Source: Gnetum montanum
Lineage: Eukaryota > Streptophyta > Gnetopsida > Gnetales > Gnetaceae
DNA length: 64,000 nt
Direction of reading: 5' to 3'
Assembly: GCA_015680685.1 (NCBI GenBank)
Contig: MNCI01013830.1
Location: 127,874 to 191,873 of the forward strand
Program-made: the position numbers and the translations under genes
Shown here: positions 22,030 through 33,760 of the stretch, in pieces
Numbering within the stretch: position 1 is the stretch's first letter
How the letters are laid out: each line of letters begins with the position of its first letter
The notes under the pieces: model-generated
Told to the model about the DNA's origin: nothing
Seen by the model: only the letters and a program-made list of their open reading frames with translations
The model's database searches: none

Positions 22030-22960
22030 CTCATAGTGAACTCCATTCTTAAGCAATTGTTGCATGGATTGTAGCTTATTAGTAAGTCTTAAGATGAACA
22101 TACAAATAAATTACAATCTACCTTGTAATTCTTGTAACTCTGTAAGGTTAGTTAGTGTTGCCAAATTTGTTGTGGCTTTAATCTTATCAAGATAAACACG
22201 TATCCCAACATTAGATACTATGAAATCAAGCATCTTATTAGTTTTGATGCTGAAGACACACTTCATAGGATTGAGTCTATGTTTGTATTTAAGACATTGT
22301 TGAAGTACTAAATTAAGGTCATGTGCATGGTCATTAATTTTCTTAGACTTTATTGTTATATCATCAACATAACTACTAATTAACCCTAGCATGTAGTCAC
22401 TGAATATGTAGGTCATGACTCATTGATAGGTTGCACCCATGTTCTTTAGATGAAATTACATCATGATATAGTATATTTTTCCCTAAGAGGTCATGAAGGT
22501 CATGTAAAACTAATGCTCTAGGTTGATCCTAACTTGGTTATATCTTGAGAACCCATCCATGAAGGACAATAAGACATGGCTAGTCAAAGTATCAATGAGT
22601 TGATCAATACTAGGTAATGGAAAATTATCTTTAATTTTTACCTTATTAAGGTTTTAAAAATTGATAAAGATATGAATGCTCCTATTCTTCTTGGGAATTA
22701 ACATTATGTTTGACATCTAATCAGCATAATTAACAACTTAGATGAAATCAGCTTGGTAAAGTTTCTTGATCTTATCACAAACTATCAAGTTCAAATATGG
22801 TATAACTTTGTATACTTTTTATGTAACAGGTTTGATAATAGGGTCTTGTATGATGTTACATTGCACTAAACATGGGTATAGTCCTAGCATATCTTTGTAT
22901 AACTAAGAAAAGGCTTTAATATTATCCTGGAGTACCTTGGTGATGTCTTGAGCCTACTAT
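22030..22960 (-). pseudogene. Ty3/gypsy reverse transcriptase remnant
   Basis: The minus strand shows DNFPLPSIDQLIDTL, LLSFMDGFSRYNQVRI and the catalytic box YVDDITIKSKK followed by HRLNPMKCVFSI, in the order fingers, palm, connection. The segment 22416-22111 is still open. A linker with DLEVNDITKDSLVDV lies just upstream (23199-22957). No gag or protease is readable further upstream. Confidence 0.85.
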
Positions 22961-23250
22961 GGTTCATATGAAAAACTTAGTTTTAGTGTTTTTTCCTTAA
23001 CATCATGTGTTGTAACAAGAACATCAACAAGAGAATCCTTAGTAATGTCATTAACCTCGAGGTCAAATGTTCTAACTATGTACTTGGGCCATTCGAGGGA
23101 CTTCTTTATTGAGGCTACATTGTAAAACAACCGCTCAAGTTCAAGAGCTAGGTAATCAAGGGTAATGAAATATTTCACATCATTGTAGTGTCCAACCATG
23201 ATCAGAGGTAGATTGAACTATGCCCATGTGTCCATGTTATGATCTTTCAT
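22957..23250 (-). pseudogene. Protease-RT linker remnant of the same pol
   Basis: An 80-codon open stretch ending at 22957, containing KYIVRTFDLEVNDITKDSL. By position and by the acidic pattern it matches the spacer before RT in plant gypsy elements, but no catalytic motif is present. Confidence 0.45.
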
Positions 23251-23620
23251 ATCAAGAAAAATAAAATTAAGTAGCATTTTCATGATATAATTATCAAACA
23301 ATGTTAAAATGATGTAAAATAATATAGTTAGAAAACACCATGGGGCATAATAATGTCCAAATAAGGTACAACAAGGCCAAGTAATTTCATAAACAATAGA
23401 AAATAATACCAAATAATATCCAATTATGCCAAAAAATGAAACAAAGGTTAATGTGATCAAATGATGTTAAAATAGTGTAAAATAATGTTGCATGATTTCC
23501 AATAGGGCCAAATGAAGTTCAAACTATGAAAAATGATACGAAATGATAGAAAATGATAGCAAATGATGCCAAAATAATGCAAAATAGTGTCAAAAAAAGA
23601 CAAAAATGGTTGAAACAAGT
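23230..23620. repeat. Low-complexity aaatgat/gccaaa repeats
   Basis: Degenerate repeats of aaatgatrc, atgccaaaat and aaataatgt types fill this stretch, strongest at 23520-23600. Confidence 0.55.
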
Positions 23621-23640
23621 TAAAATTGGGCAAGGTTGAT

Positions 23641-25399
23641 CTTTTAACAAGTTTTCAACATTCTAGTGAATTTTGTTGAGATTTTGTAGTTTTTCATTCG
23701 AAAAACTAACAATATTAGCAAGGTTTTAGGCAGTTGTGAGTAGTGTTTTGGATCTCTAGGGATGATGGGAAAATTGTAGAAGACTTTTGTATGAATTTTA
23801 AAATTTCTAAAAGTTTTAACAAGTTTTTCTTAAAATGCTTGCTACAGCTGATTGATTGTAAACTAAGTTTTAGTCAAAATTCTTGTTGAAAACTAGGACA
23901 ATTGTGATTTTTTCTACACTAAGATTGCAGTGTTGATGTTGGATTTTAGTTGTTGGAAACATGTTCTTTGTACTAGTAGCTAAGCTTAATTTTTTAGAAA
24001 TTTTTCAAGATTTTTCCTAGCCTCTAGAATATGTATACTTTTTGTTTTTCATTAATTAGGCCCCATTGTTATCATTCTTGATCTCTAATTGTGTTAAAAC
24101 TTGGTTTTCATGTTAATAGTTTGTAAAAATGCTTATTTCAAGGTTTTGGAGGTGAACTATTTGAAAAAATGTTAAATTGGTTTTTGCTATGTTGTTTGAA
24201 GTGTAAAGGCTAGATTTTGGTTTACATTTTGAAGGTAGTTGCATTGGTGTACTTGGCTAATTTTTATGTTTTCAATTTAGTGGTAATGTTGTCTTGATAG
24301 TAGTTATTTTAGTTCAAAATTATCTAATTTGTGTTGTAATAGTTATATGGTTTTTTATGTTCTAATGGTTAAGAGTTGTGGCTATGTATAGGGCCTTGCT
24401 AAAATGTATTTTGATCATGCTAGAGTTGGTTGGAATCTTATTTTGCACTAGGATGGCCATACAAAATAGTCTAAAAATTAATTTATGTGTATTGATAGAT
24501 GTATTCTAATATGGTTTACACTTGCTACAAGAGAATTCCCAGCATACTTACTCTACAACCACAATGTGATCATGTGGTTACACTTGGTAGTGAATGTTGC
24601 TTCAATCATCATAGAGATCCTCTTGGAAGGATCTTCTACTTGCATCTTGTAGTTCATCATAGATGATCCTAACACTCAAAGGGATATAGAGCATAATAGG
24701 GGTTCATTTTTAGCATGAGTTAGACAATTATTCTATATTTGGCAAATGCTTATGTATTCATAATACTATTTTGATAACACCTTGATGATAGACCATATGA
24801 TAAACACACTATTTTAGAATCCTTCAAGGACTATCTACTTGCTAGAACTGTGAGTCTAATCCCAATTGTTATATTTGATCATTGTTTACCTTTAAGGTTG
24901 TTCAATTATAACTATTTTGATTCTTAATTTTTTACAAGTATAGGATACATATTGGAGGATTGATTAGGAATGATCAAACCTTATCTATGACTTGTACAAC
25001 CTTGAAATAATTTAGACAAGGTGAGGTCATGAGAGTGGAGCTTCTTAATCAACTCGAAGTTGAGATTAGTAGATACAATACGTAGTATTCCCACGTATAT
25101 GAAACAAATTTAGCCACTAATTATGCATACAAATGATGGACTCATGTAGACTTGGAAGCACCTATACTAGTTCATCCTAAGGTTACTACCTTGTCTAAGC
25201 TTGGTAAATAAAAGTTATTTAGTTTGTCCAAAAATTTTTAGTATTTTTGATTTCTTAAAGTTTTTGTATTTTTAATCTTTTTTATTTTAAAATATTTCAT
25301 ACTTTCAAGAGGCTAACATGTTATCTATGTTATGTTTTTATATTCTATGCATAAGTCTATAGTTGACATGACTGCCTTAGGACATTTTGAGATGAAAAA
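23641..25399. other. No recognised gene
   Basis: AT-rich, many short frames on both strands, no TE protein motif, no clear LTR terminus. It may be decayed internal sequence upstream of the pol at 20-23 kb. Confidence 0.35.
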
Positions 25400-25666
25400 T
25401 TAGCTCATGTGTGGTGAAGTAGACTTTGTACAAGAATGGTTAGTAGAAAATGCTTCTATGGATATCCAATAGATGCTTACTAATGCAGGTTTGTACAATT
25501 TGTTCATTGTACCTAGTCTAATGATGCCACCTACTAAGATATTGAATGTGATTGACTCTTTCGATGAAGGAATCACTAAATTCATCACTCACATTCACGA
25601 TTATCCTATTACATTGAGAATTAATGCATCCATGTTTAGAAATCTCTTTGGCATACCCTCTTACGA
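25400..25666 (+). pseudogene. Accessory-protein fragment cut by element C
   Basis: The plus strand gives an open stretch with LYNLFIVPSL and, near its end, ITLRINASMFRNLFGIPSYD. The layout (helix, beta-like I-x-LRI, then LFGIP) resembles the N-terminal part of proteins often found beside plant LTR elements, and resembles the minus-strand frame at 47669 in element E. It stops within a few bases of the inferred LTR start at 25667. It could be the missing first exon of the element B antisense gene, whose sequence resumes after element C; this is inference. Confidence 0.4.
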
Positions 25667-25848
25667 TTAAACATCCCCAAAATTTCATGTTGTAACCTTT
25701 GTAGCCTTTACCCCATGAAACCTGGGGCTAGAAGATCATTGTGAAACTTTTTTTATGCTTTTAGAAGAGAAAATGCCTCATAAGTTGTCCAAGCCTCATC
25801 CCCCAAGTGAAAAAAGTCATATAATGTATATTTCATCTTAGGAGAGGT

Positions 25849-26208
25849 NNNNNNNNNNNNNNNNNNNNNNNNNNNNNNNNNNNNNNNNNNNNNNNNNNNN
25901 NNNNNNNNNNNNNNNNNNNNNNNNNNNNNNNNNNNNNNNNNNNNNNNNNNNNNNNNNNNNNNNNNNNNNNNNNNNNNNNNNNNNNNNNNNNNNNNNNNNN
26001 NNNNNNNNNNNNNNNNNNNNNNNNNNNNNNNNNNNNNNNNNNNNNNNNNNNNNNNNNNNNNNNNNNNNNNNNNNNNNNNNNNNNNNNNNNNNNNNNNNNN
26101 NNNNNNNNNNNNNNNNNNNNNNNNNNNNNNNNNNNNNNNNNNNNNNNNNNNNNNNNNNNNNNNNNNNNNNNNNNNNNNNNNNNNNNNNNNNNNNNNNNNN
26201 NNNNNNNN
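25849..26208. other. Assembly gap, 360 N
   Basis: A run of N inside the 5' LTR of element C. In the 3' LTR the flanks tcatataatgt and gtggggggag lie only about 20-25 bp apart. Confidence 0.99.
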
Positions 26209-26319
26209 CTGGGGGTAGTGGGGGGCTATTAAAAATGCCTTTCTGGATGCAAAAATTGGCATTTTGATGGCTTTTTTGAGGAGTATAGCATATTTTATGC
26301 TAGAAATACAAGGATTAGG

Positions 26320-26530
26320 TGTAACTCACCTACCTCTAGCATGGATACATGGGGCTGTAACTTACTAACCTCTAGCATGGATACATGGGGATGCAACTCA
26401 CCTACCTCTAGCATGGATGCATGGGATGCAACTCACCTATCCTAGCATGGATGCATGGGGTTATAACTCACCTATCCCCAATGAGGATGCATGGGATATA
26501 ACTCACCTACCCCTAGCAAGGATTCCATCC
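26320..26530 (+). repeat. 35-36 bp minisatellite in element C 5' LTR
   Basis: Six units of tgtaactcacctacctctag plus catggatgcatgggg, varying by a few bases. The 3' LTR has the matching array at 34071-34273. Confidence 0.8.
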
Positions 26531-26984
26531 TTACAATGTAGAAGATCTACCTCTAGTGTGCATGCCATCCCCCTAGCTTGGATGTTTTATCCCCGTTACT
26601 ATGTCAAGTGGAATGGCCATGGGGTTATGATACTTTGCATACATAGTAATCCACTATATTTTAGCACTTTCCACACCTAAAATGTAACAAAAATTTCTAG
26701 CCAATTTGCAGTGAAAATTATGGCAAAAGCCGTATACAGACCAACCTCAAACATCATTTTTATGTTACACTCCCTTGACATTGACATACCTTGGCATTTT
26801 TGGCATCCAAGAGCTCTCATATACCTACAAGAACATAGCCTCTTGGATTTTTTTAGCATGGAATCCATGCAATCATTCCTATACCTTTTCCCACCTGAGA
26901 TTTATGAGATTTTCCAATCAACATTGTGCACCTAGGACTTGTGAGATTTGTGGTTTTCTTGCAACCAAATTTTTTAGTTGCTAC

Positions 26985-27012
26985 AATTTTTTGGTGCTAG
27001 AAGAAGAGCCTC
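26985..27012 (+). promoter_or_regulatory. Primer-site motif of element C
   Basis: ATTTTTTGGTGCTAGAAG then AAGAGCCTCC directly after the LTR end ACA. It is the same junction as in element A and at 61552. Confidence 0.6.
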
Positions 27013-27073
27013 CTCTAAATTTTTGCATTCAAACATTTTTGTCACTTTTTCTACCACAAAACCCAACATTGCA

Positions 27074-27297
27074 ACCCATCCTCCCATGTCACCAAAACCC
27101 AGCATTGAGGTTATAGGTGATTTTGGATTTTAAAATTTCATAATGGTTGCTGGGAATTTTTAAAGCTAGCATGGATTTTCAATTTTAACCCATCCCCCAT
27201 ATCACCAAAATCCAACATTGAGGTTATAGGTGATCTTTGGTTTTAAAATTTCATAGTACTTGTTGGGAATTTTTAAAGTCAATGTTGATATTTTCTA
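27074..27297 (+). repeat. About 113-bp tandem duplication
   Basis: Two units (27074-27187 and 27188-27297) both run from acccatcc through gaggttataggtgat and tttaaaatttcata to gggaatttttaaag. Confidence 0.75.
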
Positions 27298-27599
27298 AAA
27301 ATGTTTGTGAAATACCCTAAAATTTTGGGATCCTCTTGCTTCACCAGCATCTCAGAATATAGACAAAGAATTTCCACAAGTGTGGCGTCATGACAATTTG
27401 GTAGGAAATGGATGCTCTAAGTGCAAACTATCTAGTTTGGAAAGTTTTCTACACCCAATGTTGATAGGCTTGACAGACTCTCTAGCCTACCCACCTAGAC
27501 AATTCATCCAATTGACAGTTTACTTAGAAACCACATGTGGAGTTGTCGGTGGTGCTCAGGACGTGTAAAAAATTTTGGCAAGTTTTCTAGTCAATAATT

Positions 27600-28290
27600 T
27601 TGCTATGCTACACTACACTATGTAGCATAGTAGGCCTTGGGAGACAATTGTTTAGGCAATCAATTGTGAACTATTGCAAGACAAAGTGCTACGCTATGCT
27701 ACGCAATGCAACGTAGTGAAAGCAAGACAGAAAGGCCTAGCTTACGTAGTGATTTCAATTGCACTCAGCAAGAACCTCCAACCTTCAAAATCAGTTGCTT
27801 CGCTCAACTTCAAGTCCTTCAGCAAAGCTCCTATTATTAGAAAAGTAGCAGATTAAGAAAAAAGTAGCCTATGTTGGCTACTATGCTATGCTACACTACA
27901 TAGCGTAGCACAGTGTTGCGATGATGCAAGAATGAAAAAAGGCATCTAAAAATGCAAGATTAGCAAGTTCAAAGGCTTCACATCATAGAGAACAAAGGTT
28001 GTAAATTGTCAGCATGATCATCCGAAAAAAGTTCACAACTTAAGTGCAAATCACAGTTAAGGCCAGCTGCTATGCTATGCTATGCTACGTAGCATAGCAT
28101 AGCGTAGAAAACATGCAGAACCTAGCAATATACTTCAAAGGCTTCTAGCACCTACAATTAACTCCAACATAAATTTTTTCTTTGAACTGGTGGCTACACT
28201 ATGCTACGCTACATAGCGTAGCAAGCAGCTACGCTACGCTAATAGGCTACGCTCCATAGTGTAGCATAGCGTAGTAGGTGGCTATGCTAC
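27600..28290. repeat. Palindromic word array in L3 U3 (best preserved)
   Basis: Clusters at about 27600, 27680, 27880, 28066 and 28190-28290 include gctatgctatgctacgtagc followed by atagcatagcg, and gctacgctacatagcgtagc. The last cluster has five near-adjacent copies in alternating orientation. Confidence 0.7.
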
Positions 28291-28479
28291 ATCAGTGTGC
28301 TTCACTCCTTGTCTGCATCGTTGGCACACCTGATCCCAGCATCTCCAGTTTTGATAGCATGATTGTAGTGTGGGAGGCTCATCAATCAGCTTTGCATGTC
28401 CATGCAGCATGGACACATCAACATCTTGTGGGTCCAGGATGCATGGTATTGAAACTACATTTCTCATGTCATCATGGCC

Positions 28480-28490
28480 CTATAAATACC
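28480..28490 (+). promoter_or_regulatory. TATA box of L3 LTR
   Basis: CTATAAATACC between tcatggcc and cctacgagaaatgct. Confidence 0.6.
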
Positions 28491-29317
28491 CCTACGAGAA
28501 ATGCTCAAAGGGTTGGAAAATTTTGCATGGTTGGCAATTTCAGAATTTAAAGGATTGGAAATCTTAAGCATTGTTAACATTTGCAAGTTGGCAAAACTTA
28601 AGTAGTTTTCATTCTCATTTGGGATTCTATTAGCTCTTTTCTATTGCCTTTGTAGAATTTTTCATTGTTGGCTTTTTAAGTCCATGTTCAAGTGTATAAT
28701 TGGCTTGCTTTGAACGTCTTGGTTACTTTTGGGATCTTTGTGCTTCCCAGCGTCACGCAATTGATTGTATCCACCTTGAAAAAGTAAAGTCATAGTCTTG
28801 AAGAGGTGCATTTCTTAACTCTAGTTTACTTTACTCTCCTTCTTATCATTGCATTTTACATCATTTTGGTTTCCTCGCATATAATAATTATTATTTTCAG
28901 CTATAAACATTATTTTCAAATTACACATTTGCAAAAGGTTTAGTGACACGGACTAAGTCCCTGTTTGATCAACCAGACCATTTAGGGCACCTTTTTTCCA
29001 TTTTATCCAGCACGACCCTTGCACGGATCCGAGATTAAGACTATTCGATCGACAACCTCTTGCTGTTTCTAGCCTCTGACGTTTTTGATTGTTACACTTT
29101 GCCCCCTTTTGTATCTGCAAAACGAAAAGGATTTGTAGTAGGTTAAACATTGATAACTTACTAAAAAACCTCACCTTTTAAAAAATCAAAGCTTTTACGT
29201 TGATTTTTTAGCCAAAACCAAACTTCCTAAAATTAAACCCCCTCTCCACCAACATTGGAAAGAAAGGTATAGTACCTTCCATCTTATCCCCTTCTCCTTC
29301 CCCCTACTAAATCCAAT

Positions 29318-29590
29318 GTAGATGTAGCTAGGAAGCTAGTTTGGGTGGGGTTGATACCATCACTTTCCATATTTATTAAAGAGGTATACCCCTTTGAAAA
29401 CATCCTTACCATTTATATTAAGTGACTCTATTTGGTCATTTTTTATCATTTTTTTGTAGATAGGAAGCCTATCATGGGTGGGGTTAATTCCATCCTTTAC
29501 CATCTTTAGTAAGGGGGCATATTCCCCTTGAAAACCACCTTACAATTTATAGTAAATGACTTATTTTCAGCCTTTTCTTACATTTTTTAG
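29318..29590 (+). repeat. About 137-bp tandem duplication in element C
   Basis: Two units (about 29318-29454 and 29455-29590) share taggaagc, gggtggggtta, ccatc..tattaaag or tttagtaagg, ccccttgaaaac, and atagtaaatgac-type words. Confidence 0.65.
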
Positions 29591-29959
29591 CATTTTGTAA
29601 ATTCCACTTTCTATAATTTCCATTTTTATTCATAAATTTAACATTTCATCAAGAAAGCTGTGATATATTCAAAATGTGTTTTAGTCGATTAACCGTATTA
29701 CCTATTAACCTCACAAACATGGTATCTAGGCAAGATGTAGTTTATGTCTATGACCCAAAAGATGCCATCGTCATATACCATGTTTTTGAGTGTGGATTAA
29801 ATGTGGATGTCTTTGGGGTATGCTAAAAAACCAATTTTATAGCTAAATATAGCCTCATGACCTACCCTGCTAACCCATAGACCTTGTTGAAGCATACCAA
29901 ATCCTTTAGATGGTATAAAAGTAATCAAAGTTAGGGGAAAGAGATTCCCTCCTCCGATC

Positions 29960-31610
29960 TACATTAGGACCACTATACCTAGTGTGGATGAAAGGGGGAT
30001 GACTACATGAACACATAGAAGACCTCAAAATGATGAATTTTGAGGCCAAATCTTGACCCTCAACCTCCTGCAGCCTTGGAAACTTTGAAACCCTATCAAA
30101 TCTTATTTAAAGTATCCTAAAATTTGGATCTAAGTTGACTCAAGCTAGGGGGATCCTTTCAACATTGGCCAATGTGGAAAAAATGTGGATGGAGGGCGGA
30201 TATCCAAAACTTCCAAGATTGACCCTAAAACTAACTTTAGTATATAGCCCAACCCCCTCAAATTCTTTGGCAAGAAAAAATTATTAACAATTATCCTATT
30301 CCATGATTTTCTTAGGTTCTACACTAGGCACTCCCTTCTTCTACACTTGCCAATGTAGAGCCAACATGGATATAGCTATAAAGATTCATGGAGGATCACA
30401 GGCACATCAAAACAATGCAAAATTACCTTATACCTACTCTACAATCCTATCAGCACTTCTAAAATCCACTAGAATTCTTGAAAATGATCATAAGTAGCAA
30501 AAACCCATCCTCCTAAGGTCGTCCATGCTGATTCCACATTGGATAGCTTGGAGCTAGCATGGAACCAAAGGGGTAATTTCAAAAAACATCAAAGAACCCT
30601 TAAAATTACCAAATTTTATCCTAGGATTCAACCATCAAGATTAGCAACCCTAGAGATATGCATGCACAACCTAAAATTTTAAAGAAATAGCCAGAAACTA
30701 ATCATCTTTGATACTTCATTCCGGACCCACATTGGCAATGTGGAGCCAACGTGGAACAAGAGGGGTAACTTATAAAACCACTTAGAAACCATCAAAACCA
30801 CCTAATTTTGTTCCTAGAGCCTAACGCTCAACATCGATGGCTATGGGAGCTGGCATGCATGGTTGATTATGGTTAAAAGAAGCCTACATCTAGTATTTTT
30901 GATCCATCCATGGTGGGAACTCCTCATCCATGCTAGGTAGCTTGAAGCCAACATGGATGAGCTACCTTTCCCCCTCAAACAGTAGATTGACACCTTGGGA
31001 GAGCCAAAATTGACACTAGCAAAACCTAGGAACTTACAACCTTGCAATTGCAATTATTTGACCCTGTTTTAGCCCCTAAAATCCATCAAATCCTTTCCTC
31101 CACACTACAGTAACCACTACCCCACCCCCAACATGGATTAGGATGGATATAACCTTGCATGACCCTAAATAGCCTTCAAACATGATCAAAATTGATCAAA
31201 AACATGGGAAATTATAGTTTGTAGCCATATGTGCCTAGAAACTTGGCCAATTTAGTTCCTAGATCACCTTAAGATCAAAAGGAAAGGGCACCCCCTCAAC
31301 TCCCTACTGAGTAGTGTGGATGAAGTGTGGAGATTATTCGAAACTTATTTTCATTGGTATCCATGCTAGATCCATGTTGGCTAGTGTGGAAGACATTTTT
31401 AGCCTCTAAAGACCAATTCCATGTATTGAAACTACTACTAAAGCTAGCCCATTCCCTTCCCTAGTCAACTGAATTAACATGCAAGCCATTAGAAGTCAAA
31501 AACTAGCCATAACAAGCCTAGGAAACTATTTGGATATTCCATCCACACTGGGGATCACCTCTTCCATGCTAGCCATCTTGGAGCTAGCATGGATGCCCTA
31601 AAACCTTTTC
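29960..31610 (+). repeat. Degenerate ~190-bp tandem array in element C
   Basis: A hairpin-prone phrase of the form ccacattggcaatgtggagc then caacatgg recurs near 29970, 30160, 30350, 30540, 30735, 30930, 31120, 31310 and 31560, spaced about 190 bp. Between them a second phrase (aaaccaccaaattttatcct or cctaattttgttcctag) recurs at the same spacing. Units are too diverged for confident borders. Confidence 0.55.
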
Positions 31611-32602
31611 TTTTTCAATCCAAAAAACCTAAAAACAACCTCTGTTGATGGTGAACCTCATCCAACAACCTTGTATCCTCAAACCATGGTCCACCATGGC
31701 CTTAAACTAGCAATGTTATGGCCTTCAAAGACCTTAAAATGGAAACATGACATACTAAGGACTAAAACTAGTAAAATGTAATCATATTTGACCATGTTTG
31801 ACCTTGTATTGCCCTGAACTCATGCATTGTAGTCTTGTTGACCCTATTTAGATATTGGTGTGGCCTTCGTTGCAACATGTTTGGCTAGTTTATGCACTAT
31901 TACCATGATATCTTTCATTATTAACAATATTTTATTAGTCTTTATTAATTTAGAAAATATTATTACATAGGTGCCACTTGATTTGCTTATGTTGTCATGT
32001 AGAAATAAGCTAGGAAGATGAGGAAGAAAACTTGACTAGCCTCAAAACCTAAATAAATCCCTCTCATGATGTTGTTAGATGAAATATCAAAACCTTAAGA
32101 ATAGAAACCATTTTATTATACAGCCATAACACCCTATAGTATCTTGATGGTCATTGATCTTAAAGGCAAAAACATCATGAAGGGTACCTTAGCTGAAATT
32201 CCCATCAAGACCATAATGTTGAGGAGAAAACTCATAGGACTAAGTTCCTCTCTAGAACTTAAGCCTGATCATAATCACATCAAACCCTTATTATGCAACA
32301 TTAAAGCCATCATATAGCCTTGATTATATCTAACACTTACATGTTTACTTGTAGTGTTGTTTATCATTGTTGACAAGTTTCAAGAAATGATTGATGTTGA
32401 TAACTTTGATGATCTAAAGCAAGTGAGCCAACTTGCTCTCTCTCTCTCTCTCTTCTTTTTTGGAATAATGAACAAGTTGCAATACTTTGTGAATTTGATA
32501 CACATCACAAAAAGTTTGCAATGCTATAACGATGATGATCTATTAAGGCTTGGTTTGCTAGTTATCTCATGTAGCCAATAGACAACATTGATAGCCTTCC
32601 AG
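31611..32602. other. Element C interior, no gene
   Basis: No coding motif. Isolated ggccttaaactag words (about 31690) foreshadow the 29-bp array downstream, and a (ct)n run lies at 32437-32454. Confidence 0.4.
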
Positions 32603-32740
32603 GGCCTTAGACTAGTACGATGGCCCACTATGATCTTAAACTAGCAACATAGTCTTCTACAACCTTAAACTAGTTCCATAGCCTCTCAAGGCCTTAAACT
32701 AGAAACATGGCCTATTATGAACTTAAACTAACAACATTGG
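32603..32740 (+). repeat. 29-bp minisatellite (TTAAACTAG...GGCC)
   Basis: About five units of ttaaactagnaacatagcct plus nnnnnngcc, three of them exactly 29 bp. On the other strand this is the same word family as in element A (1786-1918) and B (38029-38090), again on the 3' side of the internal region. Confidence 0.7.
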
Positions 32741-33115
32741 TGACCTTGGTAGCTTGGTTTTTCTTCATCATTTCACATGCACTCATGCATTGTAATATGA
32801 CAACATGCTTTCTTTGATTGCTTTCCTTTTCATCTTAGAGTTGTGCATGTAGGATGAAGCCTAGGAATCATCACAAAGGTATAACTCATCATTGTAACAA
32901 ATCACCATATTATCTTGATGTGTAAGTTTTGGTATGTTTGCCTTGCCATACCAAAAATGCTTACTTTGCAATCATTGCTTTCCTTCTAGTACCACTCCTT
33001 GAACCTAGCCTTGTGACCTAATTGTAACCTTTCATACCTTGAGCAACAATGTTGACAAATGTTTGACACTCAGGCACTATGGCTGAATGACATCCCTTTG
33101 TCATGCTTCACCTCC
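32741..33115. other. Element C interior, nothing recognised
   Basis: Unique-looking AT-rich sequence without frames or motifs. Confidence 0.4.
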
Positions 33116-33247
33116 AAGTCCACTTGAATGTAGCATATCTCATTTAGTGGTAAACCATCAAGTCCATTGAACATAACACATTTAATTCAATGGGAAAACC
33201 ACCAAGTCCATTGAGTATAATACAACTCACTCAATGGGAAAACTAGA
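33116..33247 (+). repeat. 44-bp tandem repeat, three units
   Basis: Units start aagtccattga (aagtccacttga in the first) at 33116, 33160 and 33204 and end aatgggaaaac or its variant. A single degenerate unit occurs at the corresponding place before L1 (about 8702). Confidence 0.8.
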
Positions 33248-33747
33248 TGAAACTGGCCTTAGCAAAGAAACCTAATGAAGGTTTCACTCCACAAAAATAA
33301 AGAAAAAAGGAAGAAAAAGGGGATGAAAATTGCCAAGAAGTTGAATGACTAGTGAAGACCAAAATAAAATCAATGGTTTTGATCATACAAAGTGAGGAGC
33401 CCAATGATTAAAGAAACCTTGGAGTAAAGTGTTGGTTCCTCAAACATATTTTTTGAGTGAACCATATCTCAAGGCATGAAGTGCCAAGACTAATTGATTA
33501 ACTTACATGTTAGTGCCATATCATAGCCATGATTTCAAGTTTGGAATGCATTGTTAGCTCTCATGACCATTTCTTCATGACCTCATTATCATCTTTCCAT
33601 CATGACCTTATCCCATCATCATAAGCACTCTTCAACATGGTTCGACACAAATGGATCAAGCACAAAAAGAAAACATTGGTGATGGACCCGTAGTGGCATT
33701 TTGTATTCTTTGTTGGTGCCTCTTAGGTCAATCATCCAAACATCAAT

Positions 33748-33756
33748 AAAGAGGGG
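33748..33756 (+). promoter_or_regulatory. Polypurine tract of element C
   Basis: AAAGAGGGG then CCAT and the 3' LTR start TGAAACATGAC. Identical to the tract before L1. Confidence 0.65.
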
Positions 33757-33760
33757 CCAT

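Larger units (their letters stand above)
25667..26984 (+). mobile_element. 5' LTR of element C (contains the N gap)
   Basis: It begins TTAAACAT (TGAAACAT in the 3' copy) and ends GCTACA before the primer motif. It includes the 35-bp minisatellite and a 360-N assembly gap. Confidence 0.65.
27308..29096 (+). mobile_element. L3: L-family LTR inserted in element C
   Basis: It runs from TGAAATACCC to TGTTACA. It matches L2 closely in the caattgacagtttactta segment, the palindromic clusters, the TATA box at 28480 and the final agtccctgtttgatc to acctcttgctgtttctagcc part. It keeps the best palindromes. No primer or polypurine sites adjoin it, so it is probably a solo LTR. Confidence 0.7.

Noticed and set aside
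25753-26262. 169-codon open frame on the minus strand
   Set aside because: Most of it is the N gap; only short ends are real sequence.
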